Assembly (NCBI GenBank): GCA_016936815.1
Contig: JAFGXD010000089.1
Location: forward strand, 1-37,002
From: Bacteroidales bacterium
GTDB lineage: Bacteria; Bacteroidota; Bacteroidia; Bacteroidales; GWF2-38-335
Direction of reading: 5' to 3'
DNA: 37,002 nucleotides
In this document: piece by piece, positions 1 to 8,295 of the stretch
Numbering within the stretch: the first letter of the stretch is position 1
How the letters are laid out: every line of letters begins with the position of its first letter
Notes under the pieces: model-generated
Seen by the model: only the letters and a program-made list of their open reading frames with translations
Database searches by the model: none
What the model was told of the DNA's origin: nothing
Translations under genes and position numbers: made by a program

Positions 1-172
1 ATTGCGGATTTACCGAATATTGGAAAGTCCTTTCATTAAAGATGCAGAATTCCTTATTGGATACACTTATTTTACTAAAGGAGACTTCGATACTGCAAAA
101 ACTTGGTTCGATATGGCCAAAGAAAAGGGTTTTGTTATTCCTGAGGGAATTGCAAAGAAGGTTGGGTATTAA
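1..172 (+). CDS. C-terminal end of a TPR-like protein (partial, 5' end outside window)
   Basis: An open frame runs in from the left edge and stops with TAA at 170-172, giving about 56 residues. The segment DAEFLIGYTYFTKGDFDTAK followed by WFDMAKEKG has the helix-turn-helix spacing and the small/aromatic residue pattern of a tetratricopeptide repeat (G-Y-x-Y, then G-D-F-D-x-A). This suggests a scaffold or protein-binding role, but the rest of the protein is outside the window, so no function can be given. The next gene is on the opposite strand and converges with it. Confidence 0.6.
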   Translation, partial: LRIYRILESPFIKDAEFLIGYTYFTKGDFDTAKTWFDMAKEKGFVIPEGIAKKVGY

Positions 173-212
173 TTGTGCCTCAAAACCTGAAGATATTTTT
201 TTATAGAAATCA

Positions 213-491
213 TTAATTAATTGGTGCGAGACACTTTTGACACTTATTACTCGCTTTAGAGCATTCAGGGCAAATTCTCATTTTAGTGTACGAATAAGTT
301 TCTTTACCACAAAATTCACAAGTATAATAGACTACTACTGCGGGTACAATAGTGGGACAATGTTCTTCGCAAACTGTGGCACAACAAGGGTTTGAATTTT
401 TATTATTTTCCGGGTTGTTAGCACTATACGGATAAAAATAGCATGATGATGTTGCCAATAGAATTGAACAGATTATTATTAGTTTTTTCAT
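213..491 (-). CDS. Small Cys-rich lipoprotein with three CxxC knuckles
   Basis: Predicted protein of 92 residues. The start chosen is the ATG at 491 because it gives a proper lipoprotein signal peptide (MKKLIIICSILLATSSC, lipobox Cys17); an ATG 39 nt further upstream would put a charged stretch before it and lies inside a hairpin. After Cys17 there is an Asn/Pro-rich linker with Cys36-Cys37, then Cys41 and Cys45, then three CxxC pairs (58/61, 74/77, 84/87) that resemble a zinc-ribbon or rubredoxin-like metal site. Twelve of 92 residues are Cys. It lies 97 nt downstream of gcvP on the same strand, separated from it by a perfect hairpin. I do not recognise the family; metal binding at the envelope is an inference from the Cys pattern. 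Confidence 0.7.
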   Translation of the reverse strand: MKKLIIICSILLATSSCYFYPYSANNPENNKNSNPCCATVCEEHCPTIVPAVVVYYTCEFCGKETYSYTKMRICPECSKASNKCQKCLAPIN

Positions 492-497
492 GAAAAG

Positions 498-531
498 ATT
501 GTTAGTTTTCTTAAAGAAGAAAACTAACAAT
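498..531 (-). terminator. Perfect 15-bp hairpin between gcvP and the Cys-rich lipoprotein
   Basis: Positions 498-512 are the exact reverse complement of 517-531, with a 4-nt loop (513-516). On the minus strand the stem is followed by CTTTTC and then at once by the ATG of the downstream lipoprotein. It could terminate gcvP transcripts, or act as an attenuator or translation-control element for the lipoprotein. The U-run is short, so termination is less certain than the hairpin itself. A separate 18-nt palindrome sits at 555-572. Confidence 0.6.
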
Positions 532-588
532 AATTATTCCATTTTTTTCTTTAACCTAAAAATATTTTTAGGAATTAAAAATGAGAAA

Positions 589-3483
589 TTATTTTACAAA
601 CTTCACAAAGCTCATTTCTTTTCTGTAAGAATCTATGGGTGCGCAAGAGCAAACAAGATTTCTGTCACCGTATCCATCGTCAATTCTTCCAACAGTTGGC
701 CAGAATTTGTTTTCTGCAACCCATGTTAATGGAAATCCTGCTTTTTGTCTGCTGTAATCATGGTTCCATTCGTCTGCACATATTACTGATGCTGTATGTG
801 GAGCATTTTTTAGAACATTATCGTCTTCTTTTGCAGTTCCGTCTTTTATTTCCATTATCTCATTGTAAATACTCATCATGGCGTCTACAAATCGGTTAAG
901 TTCTTGCAAAGATTCACTTTCTGTTGGTTCTACCATTAATGTTCCATGAACAGGGAATGAAAGTGTAGGAGCATGGAAGCCGTAGTCCATAAGTCTTTTT
1001 GCAATGTCAGCTTCGGTAATGTGACCAATGTCCTTAAATTTTCTGCAGTCTACAATCATTTCGTGAGCAACCATACCTTCTGAACCGGTGTAGAGAATAT
1101 CGTAGTAGCCCATTAATTTAGCTTTTAAGTAGTTGGCATTTAGAATAGCATATTTAGTAGCTTCTGTAAGCCCGTTTCCACCTGCCATTTTTATGTAAGC
1201 ATGAGAAATTGTAAGCACGCTGGCAGAACCCCATGGAGCTGCAGCAACAATATTTCCTTTTTCGCCACCGGTTTTTACAACAGGATGGTTTGGAAGGAAG
1301 TCGATTAGATGTTTTGCTACACCAATGGGTCCCATTCCCGGTCCGCCTCCGCCGTGAGGAATTGCGAATGTTTTGTGAAGGTTAAGGTGACACACGTCTG
1401 CGCCAATTATTGCAGGATTTGTAAGTCCTACCTGGGCATTCATGTTAGCACCATCCATATAAACCTGACCGCCACATTCGTGAATTACCTTATTCATTTC
1501 AATAATTTCGGCTTCAAATACTCCATGTGTTGATGGGTATGTAACCATAAAGCCTGCAAGATTCGCTTTGTTAGCTTCTGCTTTGTTTTTCAGGTCGTTA
1601 AGGTCAATATTTCCTTTTTCATCACATTCTACAATTACAATTTCCATTCCGGCCATTGCAGCAGATGCAGGATTAGTTCCATGAGCCGAGGATGGAATTA
1701 AAAATACATTTCTATGTCCTTCTCCTCTGGAAATGTGATAATTTCTAATTACCATTAAACCGGCATATTCTCCGGAGGCTCCCGAGTTTGGCTGTAATGA
1801 AATAGCATCAAAACCTGTAATTACCTTTAAATCTTCACTTAATTCATTAAACAATTGGTGGTATCCTGCTGCTTGTTCCACAGGTACAAATGGATGAATA
1901 CAACCGAATTCAGGCCAACTCAATGGTAACATTTCCATTGCAGCATTTAGTTTCATAGTACATGAGCCCAAAGAAATCATTGAATGAGTAAGTGAAAAAT
2001 CTTTTCTTTCAAGTTTCTTAATATATCTCATCATTTCGGTTTCCGACCTGTATTGCTTAAACAAATCTAAAGTGAAAAAGTCGCTGGTTCTCTTAAATTT
2101 CGTGTCAAAATATTGTTTTTCAGCAATATAATCAACTTTAATCTCTGCTTTTCCTACAGCTTTAGCAAAAACACTAATTAGCTTTTCTACATTGCATTTT
2201 AAAGTTGTTTCATCAGTGCTTATTCCAATAGTTTGATTATCAATGTACTTTAAGTTTATTTCATTTGCAATTGCTAATTTTTCAATTTGTTGAATGGTTA
2301 TTCCTGAAGGTAATTGTATCCTTAAAGTATCAAAATACTCTTTATTAAGTTGTTTGTATCCCAATTCTTCAAGTTTCACTGAAATAAACCCTGCAGTGGA
2401 ATGAATATGATTTGCTATTCTTTCAATTCCTTCTTTCCCATGATAAACTGCATACATTCCGGCCATTGTAGCCAGTAAAGCTTGGGCAGTGCAAATATTC
2501 GATGTAGCTCTTTCTCTCTTAATGTGTTGTTCTCTGGTCTGAAGAGCCATACGAAGTGCCTGATTTCCTTGTGCATCAATAGAAACTCCAATTATTCTTC
2601 CGGGCATACTTCTTTTAAATTTCTCGTGTGTAGCAAAGAAAGCAGCATGAGGACCGCCGTAACCCATTGGAATTCCAAATCTTTGAGTTGAACCTACAAC
2701 AACATCAGCTCCCCATTCTCCAGGAGGTGTAAGAAGTGCAAGCGACATTAAATCAGCAACAACACCAACCATACAGTCTGTTTGGTGAGATTTTTCAACC
2801 AAACCGGCATAGTCTATAATTTCACCATCGGCATTTGGGTATTGAACTAAGGAACCGAATAGTTTTTCCGAAAAATCAATATTATTGAAAGAACCCTTAA
2901 TAAGCTTTATTCCAAGTGGAACAGCTCTTGTTTCGAGAAGACCCATAGTTTGTGGAAAAATATTTTCATCAACAAAGAAACTTACATAACCTTCTTTTTC
3001 CATTTTTCTTGAACGGGCATTGTACATCATAACCATAGCTTCAGCAGCGGCAGTAGCTTCGTCAAGTAAAGAAGCGTTCGCCATTTCCATTCCTGTTAAG
3101 TCCATTACAACTGTCTGAAAGTTAAGCAGTGCTTCTAGTCTTCCCTGAGAAATTTCTGCCTGATAGGGGGTGTATGATGTATACCAACTTGGATTTTCAA
3201 GAATATTTCTAAGAATTACAGCAGGTGTAATTGTGTCGTAATATCCCATTCCAATGTATGTCTTGTATATTTTGTTCTTTGAAGCAATTGCCTTAATTTT
3301 CTTAAAATATTCGTATTCTGAAATTCCATTAGCCAGTTTCATTGGTGAATTAAGTCTTATAGTTGAAGGAACTGTTTTTTCAATTAGTTCGTCCATTGTT
3401 TTAACACCAATTTTTTCCAACATCAAATTTATTTCATTTTTTCTTGGTCCGTTATGCCTTTCAATAAAAGAATCTGTTGCCAT
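589..3483 (-). CDS. gcvP: Glycine dehydrogenase (aminomethyl-transferring), P-protein of the glycine cleavage system
   Basis: A 964-residue single-chain P-protein, the usual length for the fused (P1+P2) form. It is a cytoplasmic PLP enzyme that decarboxylates glycine and passes the aminomethyl group to lipoyl H-protein. The N-terminus (FIERHNGPRKNEINLML) matches the family, as do the Gly-rich PLP-domain stretches in both halves. The PLP-binding lysine lies in HLNLHKTFAIPHGGGGPG at Lys704, and the C-terminal half carries the SLGSCTMKLN motif. No gcvT or gcvH is adjacent, so its partners must be encoded elsewhere. It faces away from the plus-strand cluster that starts at 3645. The ATG start at 3483 is preceded by an AT-rich leader without a Shine-Dalgarno sequence, typical of Bacteroidota. 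Confidence 0.97.
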   Translation of the reverse strand: MATDSFIERHNGPRKNEINLMLEKIGVKTMDELIEKTVPSTIRLNSPMKLANGISEYEYFKKIKAIASKNKIYKTYIGMGYYDTITPAVILRNILENPSWYTSYTPYQAEISQGRLEALLNFQTVVMDLTGMEMANASLLDEATAAAEAMVMMYNARSRKMEKEGYVSFFVDENIFPQTMGLLETRAVPLGIKLIKGSFNNIDFSEKLFGSLVQYPNADGEIIDYAGLVEKSHQTDCMVGVVADLMSLALLTPPGEWGADVVVGSTQRFGIPMGYGGPHAAFFATHEKFKRSMPGRIIGVSIDAQGNQALRMALQTREQHIKRERATSNICTAQALLATMAGMYAVYHGKEGIERIANHIHSTAGFISVKLEELGYKQLNKEYFDTLRIQLPSGITIQQIEKLAIANEINLKYIDNQTIGISTDETTLKCNVEKLISVFAKAVGKAEIKVDYIAEKQYFDTKFKRTSDFFTLDLFKQYRSETEMMRYIKKLERKDFSLTHSMISLGSCTMKLNAAMEMLPLSWPEFGCIHPFVPVEQAAGYHQLFNELSEDLKVITGFDAISLQPNSGASGEYAGLMVIRNYHISRGEGHRNVFLIPSSAHGTNPASAAMAGMEIVIVECDEKGNIDLNDLKNKAEANKANLAGFMVTYPSTHGVFEAEIIEMNKVIHECGGQVYMDGANMNAQVGLTNPAIIGADVCHLNLHKTFAIPHGGGGPGMGPIGVAKHLIDFLPNHPVVKTGGEKGNIVAAAPWGSASVLTISHAYIKMAGGNGLTEATKYAILNANYLKAKLMGYYDILYTGSEGMVAHEMIVDCRKFKDIGHITEADIAKRLMDYGFHAPTLSFPVHGTLMVEPTESESLQELNRFVDAMMSIYNEIMEIKDGTAKEDDNVLKNAPHTASVICADEWNHDYSRQKAGFPLTWVAENKFWPTVGRIDDGYGDRNLVCSCAPIDSYRKEMSFVKFVK

Positions 3484-3591
3484 AATTTATTATTTTTTAT
3501 TTAAAATTCGTTGAACTTATTTAAAATCAATCTAAGTTGTAAAGTTAATAAGAAGATTAGTTTATTGCTAAAAATCAATCAAAAATTTATG

Positions 3592-3599
3592 TATGTTTG
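3592..3599 (+). promoter_or_regulatory. Candidate Bacteroidota -7 box for the 3645 gene
   Basis: TATGTTTG matches the Bacteroidota sigma-factor -7 consensus TAnnTTTG and lies 45 nt before the ATG at 3645. The nearest upstream TTG (3565-3567) is 24 nt away, longer than the usual 19-21 nt, so only the downstream element is convincing. Confidence 0.4.
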
Positions 3600-3644
3600 T
3601 AAATATAAAATGAATTGAAAACAATTTTTCAAAATTACATAGAA

Positions 3645-4259
3645 ATGAAAATATTATCAGCCTTTTTTGTAGGATTTCTAATGTCAGGATTTCTTTTTTC
3701 ACAAAGCGATTCAAATACAGTTTGGCTAATTAATGGAAAAAAACTTACTATTTCTAGTTACAAGTTTGTTGAAAACGGAAATTATCTTGCTTACGAGAAA
3801 AAGCCCGGAAAAGTAAAAGAACTTGATCGTATGGAAATTTTTTCCATAACCGATTCCAAGGGTAAAGAAGAGGTTTTCTTTAATCCCGATACACTTGACG
3901 ACAGGTATTATACTGTTGAAAATATGAGAAGCTTTGTTACGGGAGGATATGATGGTTATGCAAAGACCAAAGCTCGATTGTCTTTTTTTTCAGGTTTTTT
4001 GCTTGGTCTCGCAGGTTGTTCAGGGTATATTTTTGAAAATCCTTTTTATGGAGTTATAATTCCTGCCGGTGGAATAACTATAGTTGGCCTTACAAGTCCA
4101 TCAATGAAAAAAATCAGGGAACTAAGTAATGATGAATTTTACTTACTTGGTTATCAAGAGTCTGCAAAGCAGGTTCGTGCTGTTCAAGCAATAAAAGGTT
4201 CACTTGTTGGCATTGTTGTTGGTCTTGGTGTAGGTATTATAACAGGTAAAATTAAATAA
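3645..4259 (+). CDS. Exported or membrane-anchored protein of unknown function
   Basis: Predicted 204 residues from the ATG at 3645, chosen because it opens a clean signal peptide (MKILSAFFVGFLMSGFLFSQ); an in-frame TTG 30 nt upstream would disrupt it. The mature N-terminal half is polar, with a short beta-like motif (VWLINGKKLTI, later DRMEIFSITDSKGKEEV) seen in Bacteroidota proteins that read out a property and its default. The second half holds three hydrophobic segments, near residues 113-131, 136-153 and 183-200, which are rich in Gly. The family is not recognised. It lies 17 nt upstream of the EamA transporter and is probably co-transcribed with it. Confidence 0.65.
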   Translation: MKILSAFFVGFLMSGFLFSQSDSNTVWLINGKKLTISSYKFVENGNYLAYEKKPGKVKELDRMEIFSITDSKGKEEVFFNPDTLDDRYYTVENMRSFVTGGYDGYAKTKARLSFFSGFLLGLAGCSGYIFENPFYGVIIPAGGITIVGLTSPSMKKIRELSNDEFYLLGYQESAKQVRAVQAIKGSLVGIVVGLGVGIITGKIK

Positions 4260-4276
4260 TTGCCGTTTTTAAAGAA

Positions 4277-5155
4277 ATGAAGACTCCTGTTTTGGTCTAT
4301 GTTTGCATTTTGCTTGCAATGATATTTTGGGGATTTTCATTTGTTTGGAGTTCCATTGCTCTTGAAACCCTTCAACCATTTTCTGTTCTTGTTGTTAGAT
4401 TGGTAATTGCAACACCTCTTTTGTTTTTATTTGCCTTTTTTTCAGGAAGACTACAAAAAATAGGAAAACAAGATTTTTTACCATTGTTTCTTTTGGCACT
4501 TTTTGAGCCATTTTTATACTTTATTGGTGAAACATATGGATTAAAAGAAACCACACCTACAGTTACTTCTGTAGTTATTGCCACCATACCACTTTTTGTT
4601 CCAGTTGCAGCCTGGATTTTTTTAAGAGATAGAATTTCAATAATGAACTTTATAGGAATTTTTCTTTCTGTTGGGGGTGTTGTTGTAATAAGTGCTGATA
4701 AGGCTTTTATTTTATCATTTTCCGGATTAATGTTGCTTTTGCTTGCCGTCTTTTCTGCTGTTGCATATACAGTAACGCTTAAGAAACTTGCCGATAAATA
4801 TAATGCGTGGACTTTGGTTGCATACCAAAATCTAATTGGAATAATTTTGTTTTTACCTTTGTTTCTGGTTTTCGACCATAATCATATTTCAATTTCAGAT
4901 TTCAAAATAAATACAATTTACAGTTTATTGTTGCTTGCCATTTTTGGTTCATCTCTGGCATTTGTGTTTTTTGCCTATAGTGTTAGGCATTTAGGTGTAA
5001 ATAGGTCTAGTGTTTTCGGGAATTTGATTCCTGTACTAACTGCAGTGTTTGCTTATTTTGTTGTAAGTGAACCAATTTCGTGGCAAAAAATACTTGGAAT
5101 AATTATTGTTGTTTCCGGGGTTTTATTGTCGCAATTAAAGTTAAGGCAAAGTTAA
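4277..5155 (+). CDS. EamA/DMT-superfamily transporter (10-TM drug/metabolite exporter)
   Basis: A 292-residue, highly hydrophobic protein, the standard length for the DMT (EamA) family: two tandem five-helix halves with about ten membrane segments. Family signatures include the N-terminal LLAMIFWGFSFVWS, the mid-protein ETYGLKETTPTVTSV followed by IPLFVPVAAWIFLRDR, and the second repeat FAYSVRHLGVNRSSVFGNL with VLTAVFAYFVVSEPISWQK before the last helix. Members export amino acids, metabolites or drugs; the substrate cannot be read from the sequence. Its TAA (5153-5155) is followed directly by the ATG of the YkgJ-like gene, so the two are almost certainly translated from one message. Confidence 0.92.
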   Translation: MKTPVLVYVCILLAMIFWGFSFVWSSIALETLQPFSVLVVRLVIATPLLFLFAFFSGRLQKIGKQDFLPLFLLALFEPFLYFIGETYGLKETTPTVTSVVIATIPLFVPVAAWIFLRDRISIMNFIGIFLSVGGVVVISADKAFILSFSGLMLLLLAVFSAVAYTVTLKKLADKYNAWTLVAYQNLIGIILFLPLFLVFDHNHISISDFKINTIYSLLLLAIFGSSLAFVFFAYSVRHLGVNRSSVFGNLIPVLTAVFAYFVVSEPISWQKILGIIIVVSGVLLSQLKLRQS

Positions 5156-5644
5156 ATGAAATATAATCCAAAACAGATTAAAGCTGATGCTGAAAAGTTG
5201 CAACCAGCTGCTAAGCAATTATTCAAAAAAATACGAAAATCACCTAAAAATTTGCCTGAGACCTTGTTTCATAAATATCATGAATCGGTATTTATGAGAA
5301 TAGATTGTTTAGAATGTGCAAATTGCTGTAAAAATCTGGGGCCATTAGTTACTTATAATGATTTAGAAAAGATGGCCAGTTTTTTAAAGACAAAACCATC
5401 ATTTTTGTTGGAAAAATATTTTATTACAGATGAGGATGGAGATATTGTTTTCAAATCAATGCCTTGTCCTTTTCTTCTACCTGATAATTATTGCAGTATT
5501 TATGAGGCAAGACCAAAAGCTTGCAAAGAATATCCACATACCAATCATAAAAAAATAGTACAGATTTTAGATATTACATTGAAGAATATGGAGACATGTC
5601 CTGCTGTTCTCGAAATAGTTAAGGGAGTTGTAAAGGAATTCTAA
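5156..5644 (+). CDS. YkgJ-family cysteine cluster protein (putative Zn/Fe-chelating)
   Basis: 162 residues. The diagnostic CLECANCC cluster gives Cys51, 54, 57 and 58, followed by Cys104, Cys113 and Cys123 in the pattern PCPFL-x5-C-x3-EARPxxCxxYP. This is the layout of the YkgJ (UPF0153) family, which is thought to bind zinc or an iron-sulfur cluster; its biochemical role is not established. There is no signal peptide, so it is cytoplasmic. It starts directly after the transporter stop codon with no gap, implying translational coupling. Whether the two work together is unknown. Confidence 0.88.
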   Translation: MKYNPKQIKADAEKLQPAAKQLFKKIRKSPKNLPETLFHKYHESVFMRIDCLECANCCKNLGPLVTYNDLEKMASFLKTKPSFLLEKYFITDEDGDIVFKSMPCPFLLPDNYCSIYEARPKACKEYPHTNHKKIVQILDITLKNMETCPAVLEIVKGVVKEF

Positions 5645-5696
5645 AAAATGGTAAGATATTTGTATAAAATTTATAATAACTTAAAAAAATGACAAG

Positions 5697-6029
5697 ATGA
5701 AGAAATTTATTATTTTGGTATTTTTTGCGTCCATATTTGGACTTGCAAACGCCCAAAAAGTTTATTCAGTAAAGTATGAATCGCAGGCTGATATTAAAGT
5801 TTACGTAGTGAATTATGAATCCCAGGCGGATTTGAAGGTGTACAAAGTGAGCTACGAATCTCAGGCAAGTTCCCACGGCAAATGGTATTTTGTTGATTAC
5901 GAATCACAGGCCGACAAAAAGGTTTATTTTGTAAGCTACGAATCGCAAGCTGATTTAAAAATCTATTTTGTGGATTATGAATCTCAGGCCGGTTGGGTTA
6001 ATAAATCAAAACAGCATTTATTGTATTAA
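5697..6029 (+). CDS. Secreted six-repeat YESQA protein (DUF6150-like)
   Basis: 110 residues: a signal peptide (residues 1-19, ending LANAQ) followed by six imperfect 13-15-residue repeats of the form V-Y-x-V-x-Y-E-S-Q-A-D-x-K. The YESQA core starts at residues 27, 40, 53, 68, 81 and 94. The third repeat has a short insertion (SSHGK) and the last ends in AGW, leading to a basic tail NKSKQHLLY. Alternating hydrophobic/aromatic residues suggest a beta-structured repeat fold. From memory this resembles DUF6150, a Bacteroidota family of unknown function; I could not check this. The gene ends in a strong terminator and converges with fusA2. Confidence 0.85.
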   Translation: MKKFIILVFFASIFGLANAQKVYSVKYESQADIKVYVVNYESQADLKVYKVSYESQASSHGKWYFVDYESQADKKVYFVSYESQADLKIYFVDYESQAGWVNKSKQHLLY

Positions 6030-6032
6030 AAG

Positions 6033-6064
6033 AAAAAGCCGTCATTTTGCTTGACGGCTTTTTT
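6033..6064. terminator. Bidirectional hairpin terminator between the YESQA-repeat gene and fusA2
   Basis: A perfect stem of about 12 bp (6033-6044 with 6052-6063, core AGCCGTCA/TGACGGCT) and a 7-nt loop, flanked by an A-run on the left and a T-run on the right. It therefore reads as an intrinsic terminator on both strands. It lies between two converging genes, 3 nt after one stop codon and 9 nt from the other. Confidence 0.92.
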
Positions 6065-6073
6065 CTTTTTAGC

Positions 6074-8218
6074 TTATTCTTCTTCTTGTTCTGCTTCGTA
6101 TTCTTTAAGAAGTTTATCCTGAACATCAGGCGGAACTTGTGAGTATTCAGAAAATGACATTGTATACATTGCGCGTCCGCCGGTAATTGAACTAAGTGAT
6201 GTGGAGTATTTGCTCATTTCTGCCAAAGGAACTTTAGCCATAAGTTTTTCAAAACCACCTTCGCTGCTCATTCCTTGAACAATAGCTCTTCTTCCTTGCA
6301 GGTCACTCATTACATCTCCCATTCTGTCGCTTGGAACAAAAACTTCAACATTATAAATAGGTTCCATAATTTTAGGTCCTGCGTTTTTAAAAGCAGTTCT
6401 AAAAGCATTTCTACCTGCTAATCTAAAGGAAATTTCATTTGAATCAACCGGGTGCATTTTCCCATCGTATACATAAACTTTAATATCTCTTGCATATGAT
6501 CCGGTAAGTGGACCTTCTTCAATTTTCTCCATAATACCTTTTAGAATTGCAGGCATAAATCTTGAATCAATTGACCCACCAACAATGCAATTGTGATAAA
6601 TAAGTTTTCCACCCCAAGAAAGATTTATTTCTTCTTTATCTCTAATTGAAATTTTAAGTTCTTTACCATTAATCTTAAACATTGCCGGATCAGGAGCACC
6701 TTCAATAAAAGGTTCAATTATCATGTGAACCTCACCAAACTGTCCTGCACCACCTGATTGTTTTTTGTGTCTGTAATCTGCTTGAGCAACTTTTGTGATA
6801 GTTTCTCTATAAGGAATTCTTGGGGCAATAAATTCTGTTGCAACTTTATAAATGTTATCAAGATGCCATTTTAAAATATTCATATGATATTCTCCCTGAC
6901 CGAAAACAAGAATTTGTTTAAGTTCTTTTGAATATTCATAAGTAATTGTTGGATCTTCTTTCGACATTCTCACTAAAGCTTCACCAAGTTTTTCTTCATC
7001 ACCTTCACTTAATGTTCTAATTGCAGTTCTAAATTTTGGCTCCGGATACTTAATAGGAGGGAACTCCATTGAACCTGTTGTAAGTGTATTATTGGTTTTT
7101 GTATTTTTCAATTTTACAGTTGCTCCAAGATCTCCGGCAACAAGTTTACCAACCTTTGTTCTGTTTTTTCCTGCACATACAAAGAGTTGTGATAATCTTT
7201 CTTTACTTCCTGTGTTTTGGTTAAGAAGGTCAATTCCTTCGGTAATTTCACCCGAAATAACTTTAAAGAAGTTGATTTCACCAACATGTTCTTCTACAGA
7301 AGTTTTGAAAACAAAAATTGATGGTTTTCCTGAAACATCGCACTTAACCTCATTTCCTTCTGTGTCAGTTATTGCAGGCATTTCATTTGGAGAAGGTACA
7401 GATTCGGAAATAAAATCCAGTAATCTTGAAATGCCAATATCTTTTTTAGCAGAAATGCAGAAAATAGGAGATATTCCATTTGCAGCTAAGCCACTTCTAA
7501 TACCTTTTTGCATTTCTTCTTGGGTAAGAGTATCATTCTCGAAAAATAATTCCATTAATTTCTCATCACCCTCAGCAGCTTTTTCAATTAATTCCGATTG
7601 CATTTCAAGAGCTTTATCCATTTCGCCTGCAGGAATATCCATTGCTTCTTCTTTTCCGTTTGAGTATTTATACATTTTCATGGAAATAACGTCAATAATG
7701 GAATCAAAAGAACTTCCTGTCGATAGTGGATACTGTGCCGCAATAACTTTCGAACCTAATCTTTCTTTTAACAATTCCAAAGTTTTATCCCAGTTAGCAT
7801 TATCGTGGTCAAGAAAATTTACAGCCAAAAAATATGGAAAATTATTATTGACTGCAAACCTGTTTTGAATTTCTGTTCCAACTTCAACGCCATTTACAGC
7901 GTTAACAAGCATTACGCCGCAATCGGCAGTAAACATTGACGCTACAGCCCCGCCAATAAAATCATCTGCGCCGGGGTTGTCAATAAAATTAATTTTCTTA
8001 TTATTATATAAGGTATATAAAAGAGTAGGAAATACTGAGATTTCATTTTCGTGTTCAATTCTATTATAATCGGAAACAGTGTTGTGGCTTTCAGTATCGC
8101 CTCTTCTGTCAATTACACCTCCCTTAAACAACATTGCTTCAGCAAGCGTTGTTTTTCCAGAACGTGAGTTTCCTATTAAAGCAATGTTTTTAATCTCATT
8201 GGTTTGATAAACTTTCAT
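6074..8218 (-). CDS. fusA2: EF-G paralog (EF-G2-like) with degenerate GTPase motifs
   Basis: 714 residues with the full EF-G domain order: G domain, domain II, domains III-V, and a long acidic C-terminal tip (EYEAEQEEE). The P-loop is intact (GNSRSGKTT, residues 16-24). Other GTPase motifs are changed. G3 reads DNPGAD (residues 80-85) instead of DTPGHV, so the catalytic His is Ala84. G4 reads NFLD (134-137) instead of NKMD. The switch I Thr appears as Ser61. Domain IV still carries a tip-loop region (HKKQSGGAGQFGEV). In Bacteroides thetaiotaomicron an EF-G paralog has been reported to support translocation without GTP hydrolysis; this protein looks like the same class, by inference. It is divergent from the rpsL operon, with its own promoter. 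Confidence 0.9.
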   Translation of the reverse strand: MKVYQTNEIKNIALIGNSRSGKTTLAEAMLFKGGVIDRRGDTESHNTVSDYNRIEHENEISVFPTLLYTLYNNKKINFIDNPGADDFIGGAVASMFTADCGVMLVNAVNGVEVGTEIQNRFAVNNNFPYFLAVNFLDHDNANWDKTLELLKERLGSKVIAAQYPLSTGSSFDSIIDVISMKMYKYSNGKEEAMDIPAGEMDKALEMQSELIEKAAEGDEKLMELFFENDTLTQEEMQKGIRSGLAANGISPIFCISAKKDIGISRLLDFISESVPSPNEMPAITDTEGNEVKCDVSGKPSIFVFKTSVEEHVGEINFFKVISGEITEGIDLLNQNTGSKERLSQLFVCAGKNRTKVGKLVAGDLGATVKLKNTKTNNTLTTGSMEFPPIKYPEPKFRTAIRTLSEGDEEKLGEALVRMSKEDPTITYEYSKELKQILVFGQGEYHMNILKWHLDNIYKVATEFIAPRIPYRETITKVAQADYRHKKQSGGAGQFGEVHMIIEPFIEGAPDPAMFKINGKELKISIRDKEEINLSWGGKLIYHNCIVGGSIDSRFMPAILKGIMEKIEEGPLTGSYARDIKVYVYDGKMHPVDSNEISFRLAGRNAFRTAFKNAGPKIMEPIYNVEVFVPSDRMGDVMSDLQGRRAIVQGMSSEGGFEKLMAKVPLAEMSKYSTSLSSITGGRAMYTMSFSEYSQVPPDVQDKLLKEYEAEQEEE

Positions 8219-8265
8219 TTCTTTTTTTATTAAATTGTTAAAAAATTGATTTCTAAAACGGGGCT

Positions 8266-8295
8266 CAAAAATAGTAAAATTTTACTAACTCTCAA
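8266..8295 (-). promoter_or_regulatory. Promoter of fusA2 (Bacteroidota consensus)
   Basis: Read on the minus strand, TTG (complement of 8293-8295), a 19-nt spacer, then TATTTTTG (complement of 8266-8273). This is an exact match to the Bacteroidota -33/-7 pattern TTG-N19-TAnnTTTG. It predicts a transcription start near 8258-8260 and a leader of about 40 nt before the ATG at 8218. Confidence 0.75.

Noticed and set aside
555-572. 18-nt palindrome CCTAAAAATATTTTTAGG
   Set aside because: AT-rich, with no T-run on either side in the right place; too weak to call a terminator or operator.
5760-6000. Possible CRISPR-like or DNA-level tandem repeat
   Set aside because: The periodicity is at protein level; the DNA copies differ at third positions, and there are no spacers.
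7092-7868. 258-residue plus-strand ORF
   Set aside because: It lies wholly antisense to the well-supported EF-G2 gene and its protein is Ser/Pro/Phe-rich with no recognisable domain.
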